Positions 8,890 through 17,852 of a stretch of 64,000 nucleotides of DNA are shown here, piece by piece. The translations under genes were made by a program, and so were the position numbers. Location: contig NZ_CP021422.1 in NCBI RefSeq assembly GCF_002201475.1, forward strand, positions 992,001-1,056,000. Reading direction: 5' to 3'. Every line of letters starts with the position of its first letter. The first letter of the stretch is position 1. The notes under the pieces were generated by a model. The model did no database searches and was not told the origin of the DNA. It saw only the letters and a list, made by a program, of their open reading frames with translations. This DNA comes from Acutalibacter muris. GTDB lineage: Bacteria > Bacillota > Clostridia > Oscillospirales > Acutalibacteraceae.

Positions 8890-10149
8890 TTACTCGTGCC
8901 TCAGCGCGTCAATCGGGTTCAGATTCGCCGCCTTCACCGACGGTATCAGCCCAAAGATTATCCCGATAATCATCGAGAACACCACGCCGAATATAATGGC
9001 CGGCACGCTTATTGCCACCGGCGTCTGGGCCACCCGGGAGATTATCTCCGCAAGCCCTATCCCGGTCCCCACGCCCAGCACGCCGCCCATGCTGGTGAGC
9101 ACTGCGGCCTCCGTCAAAAACTGCCAGAGTATCCGGCTCTTCTTCGCCCCGATGGCCTTCTTCAGGCCGATCTCGCGGGTACGCTCCGTTACCGATACCA
9201 GCATGATGTTCATAACGCCGATGCCGCCCACCAAAAGGGAGATGCTGGCTATCCACACCAGCTGCTGGTTCGTGGCGTTAGAAAGGTCCTGCAACTCCTT
9301 TGCCTGCTCCAGAGTGTCCTCGGCCTTATAGACGATGCCGTTCGTGTTGGTGTTATAGGTGTTCAGAAGGTCGGCTACCGCTTTTCCCACACTGGACATG
9401 GCCTCGGTATAGCTGACCTGCACGGCCACCTCCTGTGGCTCGTCATAGGCAAACAGCGCCGGCCACAGGGAATTTGGAAGAAAGACCGCGCTGGAATTCT
9501 GTGAGTTGGCATAGATCCAGTAGTCCTCCATGGAGTTTATAACCGGCTCGAACTTGGTGTCCAGCTCCACAACTCCCACCACCGTCAGGGCGATGGAGTT
9601 GCACTCTATGGTCTTGCCGATGGGGTCCTCCCCCTGGAACAGGCTTTTGGCGGCGTTTTCGTCCAGTATCACCACCGGCCTAAAATCGTCTATATCGTTT
9701 GGCACGAAGAGCCGTCCCTTTTTAATGGTATAGCCGCAAGTGCCAAAATAGGCGTTGTCCACCCCAAAGGTGGGGCAGCCCGAAAGAGTGGCGTTGCCGT
9801 AAAAGAAGCTGGCGTTATAGGACCGCTTGTTATAGGCTGCCGCCGATTCCACTTCTGGCAGATCCAGTATGGCCCCCATGGTCTCCTCGGTAATAAGGGG
9901 CACGCCGTCGGGGATGCCCTCGTCCATGGTATAGGGGTAGTTGCCGTCCGTGGAGTGGTACAGCTGAATCCTTGTCACATTGTTGCCCGCGCCGATAAGG
10001 TTCTGTTTTATCTGCTCGTTGGTGCCCTTTATGGTGGACACGATGGAGATGATGGAGGCGATACCGATGATTATGCCCAGCATTGTCAGAAACGAGCGCA
10101 TCTTATGGGCCCATATGCCCTGGAAGGACAGGCGTATATTCTCAATCAA
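8890..10149 (-). CDS. MacB-type ABC transporter permease
   Basis: 419 residues. An N-terminal membrane segment (about 18-40) is followed by a large extracellular MacB_PCD domain (about 45-285) and a C-terminal FtsX domain with three membrane segments, including the GGIGVMNIMLVSVTERTREIG motif typical of MacB permeases. Unlike E. coli MacB, the ATPase is a separate protein. It is the last gene of a four-gene minus-strand operon and overlaps the upstream adaptor gene by 8 bases. Likely exports peptides, lipids or drugs; substrate unknown. Confidence 0.9.
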   Translation of the reverse strand: MIENIRLSFQGIWAHKMRSFLTMLGIIIGIASIISIVSTIKGTNEQIKQNLIGAGNNVTRIQLYHSTDGNYPYTMDEGIPDGVPLITEETMGAILDLPEVESAAAYNKRSYNASFFYGNATLSGCPTFGVDNAYFGTCGYTIKKGRLFVPNDIDDFRPVVILDENAAKSLFQGEDPIGKTIECNSIALTVVGVVELDTKFEPVINSMEDYWIYANSQNSSAVFLPNSLWPALFAYDEPQEVAVQVSYTEAMSSVGKAVADLLNTYNTNTNGIVYKAEDTLEQAKELQDLSNATNQQLVWIASISLLVGGIGVMNIMLVSVTERTREIGLKKAIGAKKSRILWQFLTEAAVLTSMGGVLGVGTGIGLAEIISRVAQTPVAISVPAIIFGVVFSMIIGIIFGLIPSVKAANLNPIDALRHE

Positions 10150-12166
10150 GGATTATCCCTCCTCCATCTTCCGTTTCAAAAGTGATGCCCTCCTCGGTCC
10201 TGCCTGTGATAACGCCGCCCTCAGGAATATCCTGGGCCGGGTCGCTTTCAACAGGTTCGCTTACCTCCCCGCCGTCCTCGGGGAAACTTTCATAGGGGAG
10301 CTCTCCCGAGGAACTGTCCACGCCGGAGCTGTCCCCGCTGCCGTCAGGGTACGGCGGCTCTTTGGTCTCCTCAAGGATAACCCGCACGCCCTCTTTAACG
10401 TCCGGGCCGTAGGGGAAGGCAATGAACTCGTCCTGGCCTATGCCGGACTTTATCTCCAGGGACTGGCCGCCCCATATGCTCTTGCCCACGGTGATATAGG
10501 ACTTCATTAGCCTGTTGTCCTTCCCGGCCTTCATTACGTAGTAGCCGGAGTCGTCCTCGCGGATGTACATCTTGTCAAGATAATATGCGTCTGAGCCGCT
10601 GGTGTCGTTGACCTTCATGCTGATGTCCACATAGGTGCCGTTCTGCACAGTGTCGTCCGCGTCTAAGAGGACCGCCGTGAACTCATAGTTAGAGGTGTTG
10701 GGGTTGGAGTCCGAGGAGTAGTAGTAGTTGCTGCCCTCCGCCGGGTAATCGGAGATGGACAATATCTGGGCGGTATAGGTCATGCCGTTCATCCAGGAGT
10801 TAACAGAAATCTCGTCGCCCACGTTTACGCTGCCCAAAAGGGCCTCGTTCAGGGTGCCGTTCACATAGTATTGCTGTGCGCCGGACACCACCAGGAAGGG
10901 CTTGCCCTCGGCGGTGGCGGAGTCTATATCGATAAGGCTGCGGACCTGGCCGTCCACGTTGCTGAGCACCGTGGAGTTTTCCAGGGCTCTGTTGGCCTTG
11001 TCAAGGTCCAGTTGGGCCTGCTTCATTTCGTGCTGAAGGGTGGTGAGCTCCTGCTTCTTGTCTTTGATAAGCTTATTGAGCTCCTCCTTGGTGTAGTTCA
11101 TGTGGTTATAGTTATCCGGCTCCGGGGTGGGCTTTGGGGTGGGAGTGGGGGTAAGCGCGGCCCGGTAGCTCTCCGGGGCCTCTATAGCGTCGTCGACTAT
11201 ATCCGCCGCGGCGGATACGCCGTTTAAAAGCCCGGGCAGGCTTACAGAGCCGGAAAAGCCTGTGCCGTCCAGGGTGACCGAGGACAAGAGCTCGCCGTAA
11301 TTGGAATCCTTCTCCCTAACCTCGAACACCGCCGCGAAGGGGCTGATGAGCTTTGGTGAAGGGGAGGGGGTGGGGGACTCCGAGGGGTCCGGGGAAGCGC
11401 TGGGCTCTGGCGAGCTGTCCGGGCCGGGAGAGGGCTCCGAGCTCGAATCAGGACTCACAGAGGGCTCCACCGAGGGCTCCGGGCTGGGCACAAGGCCCAG
11501 AAGAAGCTTTAAAAAGTCCGGGGTCAGCTTATAGCCATCCTTGCAGAGGAACACATAGGGGTCCGCCGCTGTGCCCGAACCCTTATAGGGTATGGAGTCC
11601 ACCGTCAGCTCGGTGTACACGTTCACGTCCGCCGGGGGTATGGGGCTGGGCGAGGGTGTGGGCGTGGGTCTTGCCGTGGGCCTTGGTGTGGGCGTGACCC
11701 TGGGCTTCGGGGTCGGGGTGACCTTGGGCCTTGGTGTGGGCGTTGGCTCCACATAGGCCTTGGTATTTTGCAGCTTTTTAAGCTGCCTGTTGGCCTCGTC
11801 TATCCTCACCTGCACCTGCTTCTGGGCGATGGTTTTGGACTCCACGTCCAGTTCAAGGGCCTCCCGGTTATACTGCAAAAGGGGGTCCCCAATCGCAACC
11901 TGCTGGCCCTCCTCCACGAATATCTCGCTGATGGATTTGGAGGAATCGGGATAGAGCTCCTGCATATAGTCAGCGACAATATTGCCGCTGGTGGAGGTCT
12001 GGTCGCCCCAGTAGGTGTTTGACACATACATCATGGGGACCACCTCGACGGTCTTCTGGTCGTTCTTATAGTTTATATACTGCACGCCGCCTATGATGCC
12101 GCCAATAAGCACCACAGCTACAACGCCCAGAATAATGAGACGCTTTTTAAGTTTTTTATTCTTCAT
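10142..12166 (-). CDS. HlyD/MacA-type adaptor with a proline-rich insert in its hairpin
   Basis: 674 residues. One N-terminal membrane anchor (about 8-27), a lipoyl half, first coil to about residue 135, then a long Pro/Thr/Ser-rich stretch (TPTPRPKV-type repeats about 140-180, PSPEPSVEPS-type repeats about 228-280), a short structured piece with GTAADPYVFLCKDG, then the second coil (about 355-400), second lipoyl half and beta-barrel domains. Normal adaptors have a continuous coiled-coil hairpin; here its tip is replaced by low-complexity sequence. Second adaptor of the operon; its 3' end overlaps the permease and its start overlaps the ATPase. Confidence 0.85.
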   Translation of the reverse strand: MKNKKLKKRLIILGVVAVVLIGGIIGGVQYINYKNDQKTVEVVPMMYVSNTYWGDQTSTSGNIVADYMQELYPDSSKSISEIFVEEGQQVAIGDPLLQYNREALELDVESKTIAQKQVQVRIDEANRQLKKLQNTKAYVEPTPTPRPKVTPTPKPRVTPTPRPTARPTPTPSPSPIPPADVNVYTELTVDSIPYKGSGTAADPYVFLCKDGYKLTPDFLKLLLGLVPSPEPSVEPSVSPDSSSEPSPGPDSSPEPSASPDPSESPTPSPSPKLISPFAAVFEVREKDSNYGELLSSVTLDGTGFSGSVSLPGLLNGVSAAADIVDDAIEAPESYRAALTPTPTPKPTPEPDNYNHMNYTKEELNKLIKDKKQELTTLQHEMKQAQLDLDKANRALENSTVLSNVDGQVRSLIDIDSATAEGKPFLVVSGAQQYYVNGTLNEALLGSVNVGDEISVNSWMNGMTYTAQILSISDYPAEGSNYYYSSDSNPNTSNYEFTAVLLDADDTVQNGTYVDISMKVNDTSGSDAYYLDKMYIREDDSGYYVMKAGKDNRLMKSYITVGKSIWGGQSLEIKSGIGQDEFIAFPYGPDVKEGVRVILEETKEPPYPDGSGDSSGVDSSSGELPYESFPEDGGEVSEPVESDPAQDIPEGGVITGRTEEGITFETEDGGGIILD

Positions 12167-13199
12167 GGTCCGCCCCCTCCCTTCCTGCGGCGGCCATGCG
12201 CTCTAAAGAGGCGATAATGCTCTGGCCGCTGATTTCCTCCTGGGGCTTTTGGGTCTTCGGATTTGAAGGCTCCTGTTTGGGAGCAGGGGCCGGGGGAGCC
12301 TGGGGCTCCGGGGCCCTTGGGGCGGGCGCCGGCTCCTGTCCGCTTTCGGGAGATTGCCCCTTTTCGGGGTCCGGCTTGTGCCGCCCAGGCATATGGGGCA
12401 GCTTTGGCGGCACAAGGGATTGCCGCGGCTTCTTCACCTTCTGGGGAGCCGGTATAGCGGCCTGGGACGGTTTGGGCGCGGGCGGGGCCGGCTCTGCCTG
12501 GGGCGCGGCCTTGGGCTTTATGGGCCTGCCGTCCGGGCCCAGCAGCAGGCCGTCCCTGATGTGCAGGGTGCGCTTCGCGTGGGCGGCTATTTCCGGCTCG
12601 TGGGTTATCATGACTATTGTGACGCCCTCTTGGTTCAGGCTCTTGAATATCTCCATTATCTGCTCGCCGGAGCGGGTGTCCAACGCGCCCGTGGGCTCGT
12701 CGGCCAGGAGTATCTTGGGATTATTTACAATGGCCCTGGCTATGGCCACCCGCTGGCACTGGCCGCCGGAGAGCTGGGTGGGCTTAAAGTCCGTGCGGTC
12801 TCCAAGGCCCACCCGCTCCAAGGCCCTGCGGGCTATCTCGTTGCGCTCCCGCTTGCGTACCCCGGCATAGAGAAGGGGCAGGGCCACGTTCTCAAGGGCC
12901 GACTGGCGGGACAGTAGGTAGAAGCTCTGGAACACGAAGCCTATGCTTTTAAGGCGCACCTCGGACATACGCTTCTCGCTGACGGCGGCAATGTCCTCCC
13001 CCTCCAGAATATATTCCCCGGAGGTGGCGCTGTCAAGACAGCCGATGATATTCATAAGGGTGGTTTTGCCGGAACCCGAGGGGCCCATTATCGCCAGGTA
13101 CTCCCCCTCGCTGACCGTAAGGGATATGCCGCCCAGCACCGGCACCTCCATCTTGCCCTGTAAATAGGTCTTATAGATATCGCGAAGCTCTAACATCAT
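12156..13199 (-). CDS. MacB-type ABC ATPase with a long proline/alanine-rich tail
   Basis: 347 residues. The first about 225 are a LolD/MacB-family ATPase: Walker A GPSGSGKTT, signature [14 protein letters not shown], Walker B ILLADEPTGALD and H-loop. The remaining about 120 residues are a Pro/Ala/Lys/Gln-rich cytoplasmic tail that this family normally lacks, ending in a more ordinary stretch (SGQSIIASLERMAAAG). The gene overlaps its neighbours by 4 bases upstream and 11 downstream, so all four subunits are probably co-translated. Confidence 0.9.
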   Translation of the reverse strand: MMLELRDIYKTYLQGKMEVPVLGGISLTVSEGEYLAIMGPSGSGKTTLMNIIGCLDSATSGEYILEGEDIAAVSEKRMSEVRLKSIGFVFQSFYLLSRQSALENVALPLLYAGVRKRERNEIARRALERVGLGDRTDFKPTQLSGGQCQRVAIARAIVNNPKILLADEPTGALDTRSGEQIMEIFKSLNQEGVTIVMITHEPEIAAHAKRTLHIRDGLLLGPDGRPIKPKAAPQAEPAPPAPKPSQAAIPAPQKVKKPRQSLVPPKLPHMPGRHKPDPEKGQSPESGQEPAPAPRAPEPQAPPAPAPKQEPSNPKTQKPQEEISGQSIIASLERMAAAGREGADHEE

Positions 13200-14941
13200 T
13201 GTACCGGCTCACCCCCAACATCGTCGCCGCCTCGGGGCATGATGGCGTTATCGTCATCTGGCAACGGGTCCGTTTCGTCCTCGCCGCCCTCGGGAATTAC
13301 GGGCACAGCGCCCTCGTCATAGCCCAGGCCCGGGTCAACACCAGAATCCACACCAGAATCCACACCAGGGTCTACGCCCGGGTCAACACCCGGATCCAAG
13401 CCCGGGTCAACGGCAGGCTCATCACCGCCTGGTATGGTCATGGCGGACGCGTCGGTGGTGGTGGGCCCGCCCTCTATCAGGTCCTCTGCGGGTATGGTGA
13501 TGTAGTCGGAGGCCGCAAGGCCGCTGATTATCTCATAAAGCCCCTCTCCGGCGTCGTACTGGCCCAGCATCACCGGACGCTTCTCAAGCCTCTCGTCCTC
13601 GCCCCGTGCCCAGACATATCCGCTGCCGTCCTCCTCTACCACCAGGTACATCTCGGGCAGCCACATGCCCGTGCGGGAAACAGAGGCTCCAGTGTCCGGC
13701 TCAATATACACGTGCTGGCCAAGGATAAGCCCCTCGGGAGCGTCAAGGGTCACAAAGAAGTTGTACTTGGAGGCCTTCTCGCCGCCGCCGCCGTAGTCAT
13801 ACATATTGTTGTTGTCCTGCACCGGCTCATGCTCGATGGACTCTATCATGCCGGTCCAGCGGCTGTCTGGGTCCACCCGGGAGCGCACCGTGACGGTCTG
13901 GCCCTCTGAGAGGGAGTTAAGGTTCATCTCGGTGACGGTGCCCTTTATCCTGAACTCCCCGGAGGAGAGTATGCTCATAAAGGGCAAAGGGTTGCCCTGG
14001 GAGTCAGTGGCGGGGGTCGTGTGTATTTCCTGAACGGTGCCGTCCACCTCGGAGAAAACCTGGTTATTCTCAAGGGAATCCCGAAGCTTGTCAAGCTCCG
14101 ACTGCTTTACCGAGCGGTCATACTCCCTGGACTTTATCTGAAGCTCCACGGACTGTATCTCCACGGTGTACTTGAACTGGTCGTCCTTGCTGGCCTCCTT
14201 CTGCTCCTTCTCAAGCTGGGTCTTATTGTCGTTAAGGACCGTCAGCTCGTTGGCAATACCCTCCAGCTCCAGCTCCGCCTGACGTATGGACAGATCCATC
14301 TCCCCGGTGTCATAGCTGAAAAGCGCCTGTCCGGCGGTGACCATGTCCCCCTCATGGACCAGCACCTCTGAAACGGTGCGGGTATCGTCCTTATTGACCT
14401 TGGTTATCTTCTGGGGCTCCACCAGCCCCGAGTACCTGGGGTCTAGGTCCGACATCACGCCGGTAATGGAGGATACGGGGGTAACATAGACCGGGGAGGC
14501 GTTCTGGGCGGCGAAGTAGCCCCGAAGGCCGAAGAACCATACGCATAGGCCCACAAGGATTACCAGTACGATTATCCCCGCGGCGATAAGCCCCTTTGCC
14601 TTGCCGTCCAGCCTATGTCCCTGGGCCCTGCGCATTGGCAGGTTTGTGGATTTCGGAGCCATATGCGCCGCCTCATAGGGTGCGGCAGGCTGTGGAGCCA
14701 TATTTTGCGGCGCCGCGTTTTGCTGCGCCGCAGCTTGCGGCGCGACAGCCTTCTGTGCCGTATTTTTTGGCGCATCAGTTTGCGACGCCGCAGGCTGCGG
14801 GGAGGGCTTCTGCGCAGCGCTCTGCGATGGCTTTGGGGCGGCCTGGGGCGGCGCGGCGTGTTTTGGGGCGGGGGACCGTGGCGGCGCGGCCTTGGGGTCC
14901 TGTTCGGGCTTATGTTCCATGTTCCGATTATCCTTATCCAT
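13196..14941 (-). CDS. HlyD/MacA-type adaptor with low-complexity N-terminus and C-terminal VDPG repeats
   Basis: About 581 residues. The N-terminal about 105 residues are Ala/Pro/Gln-rich and should be cytoplasmic; a membrane segment follows (about 120-140), then lipoyl, coiled-coil (about 205-280), second lipoyl and beta-barrel domains, then a tail with repeats of VDPG/VDSG type near residues 510-545. The first gene of the operon, so the operon encodes two different adaptors for one ATPase and one permease. ATG 14941 is used; an in-frame TTG at 14947 is closer to the AAAGGAG site and is possible. The DNA at 13,331-13,425 is a short tandem repeat encoding the VDPG units. Confidence 0.85.
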   Translation of the reverse strand: MDKDNRNMEHKPEQDPKAAPPRSPAPKHAAPPQAAPKPSQSAAQKPSPQPAASQTDAPKNTAQKAVAPQAAAQQNAAPQNMAPQPAAPYEAAHMAPKSTNLPMRRAQGHRLDGKAKGLIAAGIIVLVILVGLCVWFFGLRGYFAAQNASPVYVTPVSSITGVMSDLDPRYSGLVEPQKITKVNKDDTRTVSEVLVHEGDMVTAGQALFSYDTGEMDLSIRQAELELEGIANELTVLNDNKTQLEKEQKEASKDDQFKYTVEIQSVELQIKSREYDRSVKQSELDKLRDSLENNQVFSEVDGTVQEIHTTPATDSQGNPLPFMSILSSGEFRIKGTVTEMNLNSLSEGQTVTVRSRVDPDSRWTGMIESIEHEPVQDNNNMYDYGGGGEKASKYNFFVTLDAPEGLILGQHVYIEPDTGASVSRTGMWLPEMYLVVEEDGSGYVWARGEDERLEKRPVMLGQYDAGEGLYEIISGLAASDYITIPAEDLIEGGPTTTDASAMTIPGGDEPAVDPGLDPGVDPGVDPGVDSGVDSGVDPGLGYDEGAVPVIPEGGEDETDPLPDDDNAIMPRGGDDVGGEPVQ

Positions 14942-15011
14942 AAGCAAAAGCGCTCCTTTATGCCAGATTCATTACAAAAGGGCAGAAAAGGCCCACAGTA
15001 CATTCCTTAAT

Positions 15012-15040
15012 ATTATACATCATCCCGGGCCGTATATCAA
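15012..15040 (-). promoter_or_regulatory. Promoter of the two-adaptor MacB operon
   Basis: On the minus strand: TTGATA (15040-15035), a 17-base spacer and TATAAT (15017-15012), about 70 bases upstream of the first adaptor gene. Confidence 0.7.
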
Positions 15041-15110
15041 CCGATTTTGCCCCCTATATCTTAAATATTTTTTTAAGAAACTGTAAATTTGTCCGGGGCC
15101 CGCCAGAAGG

Positions 15111-15139
15111 TTGCTTTTGGCGGCGGTTTAAGGTATACT
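15111..15139 (+). promoter_or_regulatory. Promoter of the RNase H gene
   Basis: TTGCTT (15111-15116), 17-base spacer and TATACT (15134-15139), about 45 bases upstream of the start codon, which has AGGAGG before it. Confidence 0.6.
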
Positions 15140-15182
15140 CAATAGTATATAGACGATAAATGCACACAGGAGGTAACAGAAT

Positions 15183-15785
15183 ATGGCGAAAAAATTTTAC
15201 GCTGTCCGTGTGGGCAGAGACGGCCCGGGCATATATGACGCCTGGGACCAGTGCAGGACACAGGTCCACGGCGTGGCGGGGGCCGTATACAAAAGCTTCC
15301 CCACCAGGGAGGAGGCCGAGTCTTTCCTCAGTGGCGGGGAGGCTGAAGCTGATACCGCGCAGCCAGACCCGGAGGGCGCGATAGCCTATGTGGACGGCAG
15401 CTACGACAGTGCTACCGGGGACTTCTCCTGCGGGGCGGTACTTTTCCTGAACGGCGGGGAGATCACCTTTTCAGAGCGTTTTCACGACCCGGAGCTGTCG
15501 AGTATGCACAACGTGGCCGGGGAGATAATGGGAGCGCTCACCGTCATACGCTACTGCCTGGAGCAGGGTGTCCCAGCCCTTACAATATACCACGACTACG
15601 AGGGCGTGGGCCGCTGGGCGGACGGCGGGTGGAAAGCAAACAAGCCCGGCACCCAGAGCTATGCCGCAGAGTGCCGGGCCGCAAGGCGGTCCATGAAGCT
15701 GAGATTCGTGAAGGTAAAGGGCCACTCCGGGGATAAGTACAACGATACGGCGGACGCCCTGGCCCGGAAAGCCCTGGGGCTATAG
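15183..15785 (+). CDS. rnhA: Ribonuclease H with N-terminal viroplasmin-like domain
   Basis: 200 residues. The first about 45 form the viroplasmin/RNase H N-terminal domain (KKFYAVRVGR ... YKSFPTREEA), known to bind RNA-DNA hybrids in eukaryotic-type RNase H1. Residues about 65-200 are the nuclease, with catalytic acidic residues visible in AYVDGSYD, GEIMGAL, IYHDYEGV and NDTADALA. It removes RNA from RNA-DNA hybrids during replication and repair. Strong AGGAGG ribosome site and its own promoter; convergent with the next gene. Confidence 0.93.
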   Translation: MAKKFYAVRVGRDGPGIYDAWDQCRTQVHGVAGAVYKSFPTREEAESFLSGGEAEADTAQPDPEGAIAYVDGSYDSATGDFSCGAVLFLNGGEITFSERFHDPELSSMHNVAGEIMGALTVIRYCLEQGVPALTIYHDYEGVGRWADGGWKANKPGTQSYAAECRAARRSMKLRFVKVKGHSGDKYNDTADALARKALGL

Positions 15786-15803
15786 TTACCGGGGTTTTAC
15801 TGT

Positions 15804-16967
15804 TTATCCCTTAACAGCCTTTTCAAGCCGCTCGAGGGCCTTCATAAGCTCGTCCCTGGGCACGGCCAGATTCACCCGCTCGAAGCCGATGCCCTCGTCC
15901 CCGAACATATACCCCTCGTCCAGGAACAGTTCGGCCTCTACCATCATATTTTCCAGCTCCTCCTTGTTCTTTCCAAGGGCCGTGCAGTCCAGCCAAAGGA
16001 GATAGGTGCCCTGCAATTCGATGGCCTTTATCTCGGGCAGTCTTTCGGCTATGAAATCCACCGCCGCCTGACGGTTGCCGTCGATGACCTGGACCATTTC
16101 CTTTGCCCACTCCTCACAGCGGGTATAGGCAATGCGGCAGGCCTCAAGACCAAGGGCCGAGGGCCCGCCAAAGCCGAGTATCTCCTTAAAGCGCTTTCTG
16201 TCCTCCTCATCGGGGATAATGATATTCGAGGTCTGCATGGTGGCGAGGTTAAAGGTCTTGCTGGGGGCGGTGCACACTATAATGTTGTCAGAGGGCTTCG
16301 CCACGTTATGTATGGTGGTGTGCTTAAACCCGGGCATGATGATGTCGAAATGTATCTCGTCGCTTATAATGCGCACCTTATGCTTCCGGCAGATATCGCA
16401 TATCCTTGTAAGCTCCTCCGCGCTCCAGACCCGGCCCACAGGGTTATGGGGGCTGCAAAGGAGCAGCATTTTGTTGTTTTCTTCGGCGCAGAGCTTTTCA
16501 AACAGGTCGAAGTCGATGATATATGTGTTGTCCTTATATATCAGCGGGCAGCGGGCGACTTTGCAGCCGTGGCCCTCGATAGCCATGTAGAAGGGATAGT
16601 ACACCGGCGTGAAGGTGATAACGCCCTCCCCGGGCTTACAGTAGGCCTCCACCGAGACCTTCAGTGCCTCCACGACCCCGTGGGTGCCCACTATCCAATC
16701 GGGCTCGATATGCCAGTTATGCCGCCGCTCCATCCAGGCGCAGACCGCGTCGTAATACTCTTTGGTGGGCCCGGTATAGCCCAGGATATGGGTGTCCATA
16801 AACTCCTTAAGTCCCTCGGCAATCTCCGGGGGATTCTTGAACTCCATGTCCGCTACAGAGAGGGGCACCGGGCTGTATTTAAGCTCCGGCTTCTTTTCGC
16901 GCATACCGTCCCACTTGCCGCTGCCGTGGGTAGAACGGTCGATAAGTGTGGTGAAATCGTACTTCAT
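15804..16967 (-). CDS. MalY/PatB-type aminotransferase (putative cystathionine beta-lyase)
   Basis: 387-residue fold-type I PLP enzyme. The cofactor-binding lysine is in APSKTFNLA (about residue 232), preceded by CSPHNPVGRVW and SDEIHFDI, the pattern of the MalY/PatB subgroup. Such enzymes cleave cystathionine to homocysteine, pyruvate and ammonia, and some have regulatory roles. First of four minus-strand genes when read by position, last in transcription order after the PHP, methyltransferase and nth genes, with 15 bases to the PHP gene. Confidence 0.88.
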   Translation of the reverse strand: MKYDFTTLIDRSTHGSGKWDGMREKKPELKYSPVPLSVADMEFKNPPEIAEGLKEFMDTHILGYTGPTKEYYDAVCAWMERRHNWHIEPDWIVGTHGVVEALKVSVEAYCKPGEGVITFTPVYYPFYMAIEGHGCKVARCPLIYKDNTYIIDFDLFEKLCAEENNKMLLLCSPHNPVGRVWSAEELTRICDICRKHKVRIISDEIHFDIIMPGFKHTTIHNVAKPSDNIIVCTAPSKTFNLATMQTSNIIIPDEEDRKRFKEILGFGGPSALGLEACRIAYTRCEEWAKEMVQVIDGNRQAAVDFIAERLPEIKAIELQGTYLLWLDCTALGKNKEELENMMVEAELFLDEGYMFGDEGIGFERVNLAVPRDELMKALERLEKAVKG

Positions 16968-16982
16968 TTTGCATACGCTCCT

Positions 16983-17843
16983 TTAATCTATAATATGATT
17001 TATTAGTTTTGAAACGGAGTCCAGGCTTACAAACTGGCCCCCGATAACCTGCTTCTGCTTGCTGAAAAAGCTGCCATGATAGTCCGTTCCGCCGGAGATA
17101 TACAGCCCCCGCTCCCGGCACAGGGCCAGAAGCTCCCGCTGGAGCCCGAAGCCGTGGAGGGGGTGTATGCACTCCACGCCCTCTATGCCCGCCTGCAAAA
17201 TGCCCTCAAGCTCCGACCAGAACCCGGCGTTGTCCCCGCCGTACTGGTCATAGGGTATCTGCTCCCCCGGATGGGCGAGTATAGGCACGCCGCCCGCACC
17301 CCTGACGGTCTCTATGGCCTCTTTAAGGCTAATAAACTTGATGGTATTGGTCTTAAACCCGTACTGGCCGTAATACTTCAGCCCCTCTAAAAGCGAGCCG
17401 GTAAGTCCGATGTCCATGAGATAGTTCAGCAGCCTCCAGCCGCCCCGGCCGCCCGGTATCTCGTACCCGTTATAATCAGCCTCGGCCACGCCAAGGCTGT
17501 CCAGCTCCATGCGCCGGAGCAGGTCGAGGTTATACCCCTCCTGCATATCAGCGTTATGGGCGCATATGTCAAGCAGACACCTGTCCTTTACGTCAACCCC
17601 GAAGCCCAGCATATGGTACTGTTTCCCCTCATGGATAACGTCCAACTCCACCCCGGGTATCAGCTTCACGCCAAGCCTGTCTGCTTCGCGGAACGTGTCC
17701 TCAGTGTACGCCGCTACGGTGTTGTGGTCGGTTACGGACAGAAATTCAACGTTATTCCGTGCCGTCAGCGCCAGTACCTCATGTACCGAATCGCTGCCGT
17801 CGGACAGATTTGTGTGCACGTGCAAATCGGCAAACTGTTCCAT
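16983..17843 (-). CDS. PHP-domain phosphoesterase
   Basis: 286 residues. The PHP metal-binding motifs are present in order: DLHVHTNLSDGSDS near residue 7, VTDHNTV near 39, ILAHPGEQ about 196, CIHPLHG about 237 and GGTDYHGS about 262. The family hydrolyses phosphoesters; the closest known activities are 3',5'-nucleotide/oligonucleotide phosphatase or RNase AM-like 5'-3' exonuclease, so a nucleic-acid end-trimming role is inferred. Ten bases separate it from the upstream methyltransferase gene. Confidence 0.85.
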   Translation of the reverse strand: MEQFADLHVHTNLSDGSDSVHEVLALTARNNVEFLSVTDHNTVAAYTEDTFREADRLGVKLIPGVELDVIHEGKQYHMLGFGVDVKDRCLLDICAHNADMQEGYNLDLLRRMELDSLGVAEADYNGYEIPGGRGGWRLLNYLMDIGLTGSLLEGLKYYGQYGFKTNTIKFISLKEAIETVRGAGGVPILAHPGEQIPYDQYGGDNAGFWSELEGILQAGIEGVECIHPLHGFGLQRELLALCRERGLYISGGTDYHGSFFSKQKQVIGGQFVSLDSVSKLINHIID

Positions 17844-17852
17844 GATATCCCC

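Noticed and set aside
11640..11760. Repetitive GTGGGCGTGGG-type sequence
   Set aside because: Coding repeat for TPTPRP motifs on the minus strand, not a regulatory array.
13331..13425. Short tandem DNA repeats, first suspected to be a CRISPR-like array
   Set aside because: Units of about 12 bases without spacers, in frame, encoding VDPG/VDSG repeats of the adaptor tail.
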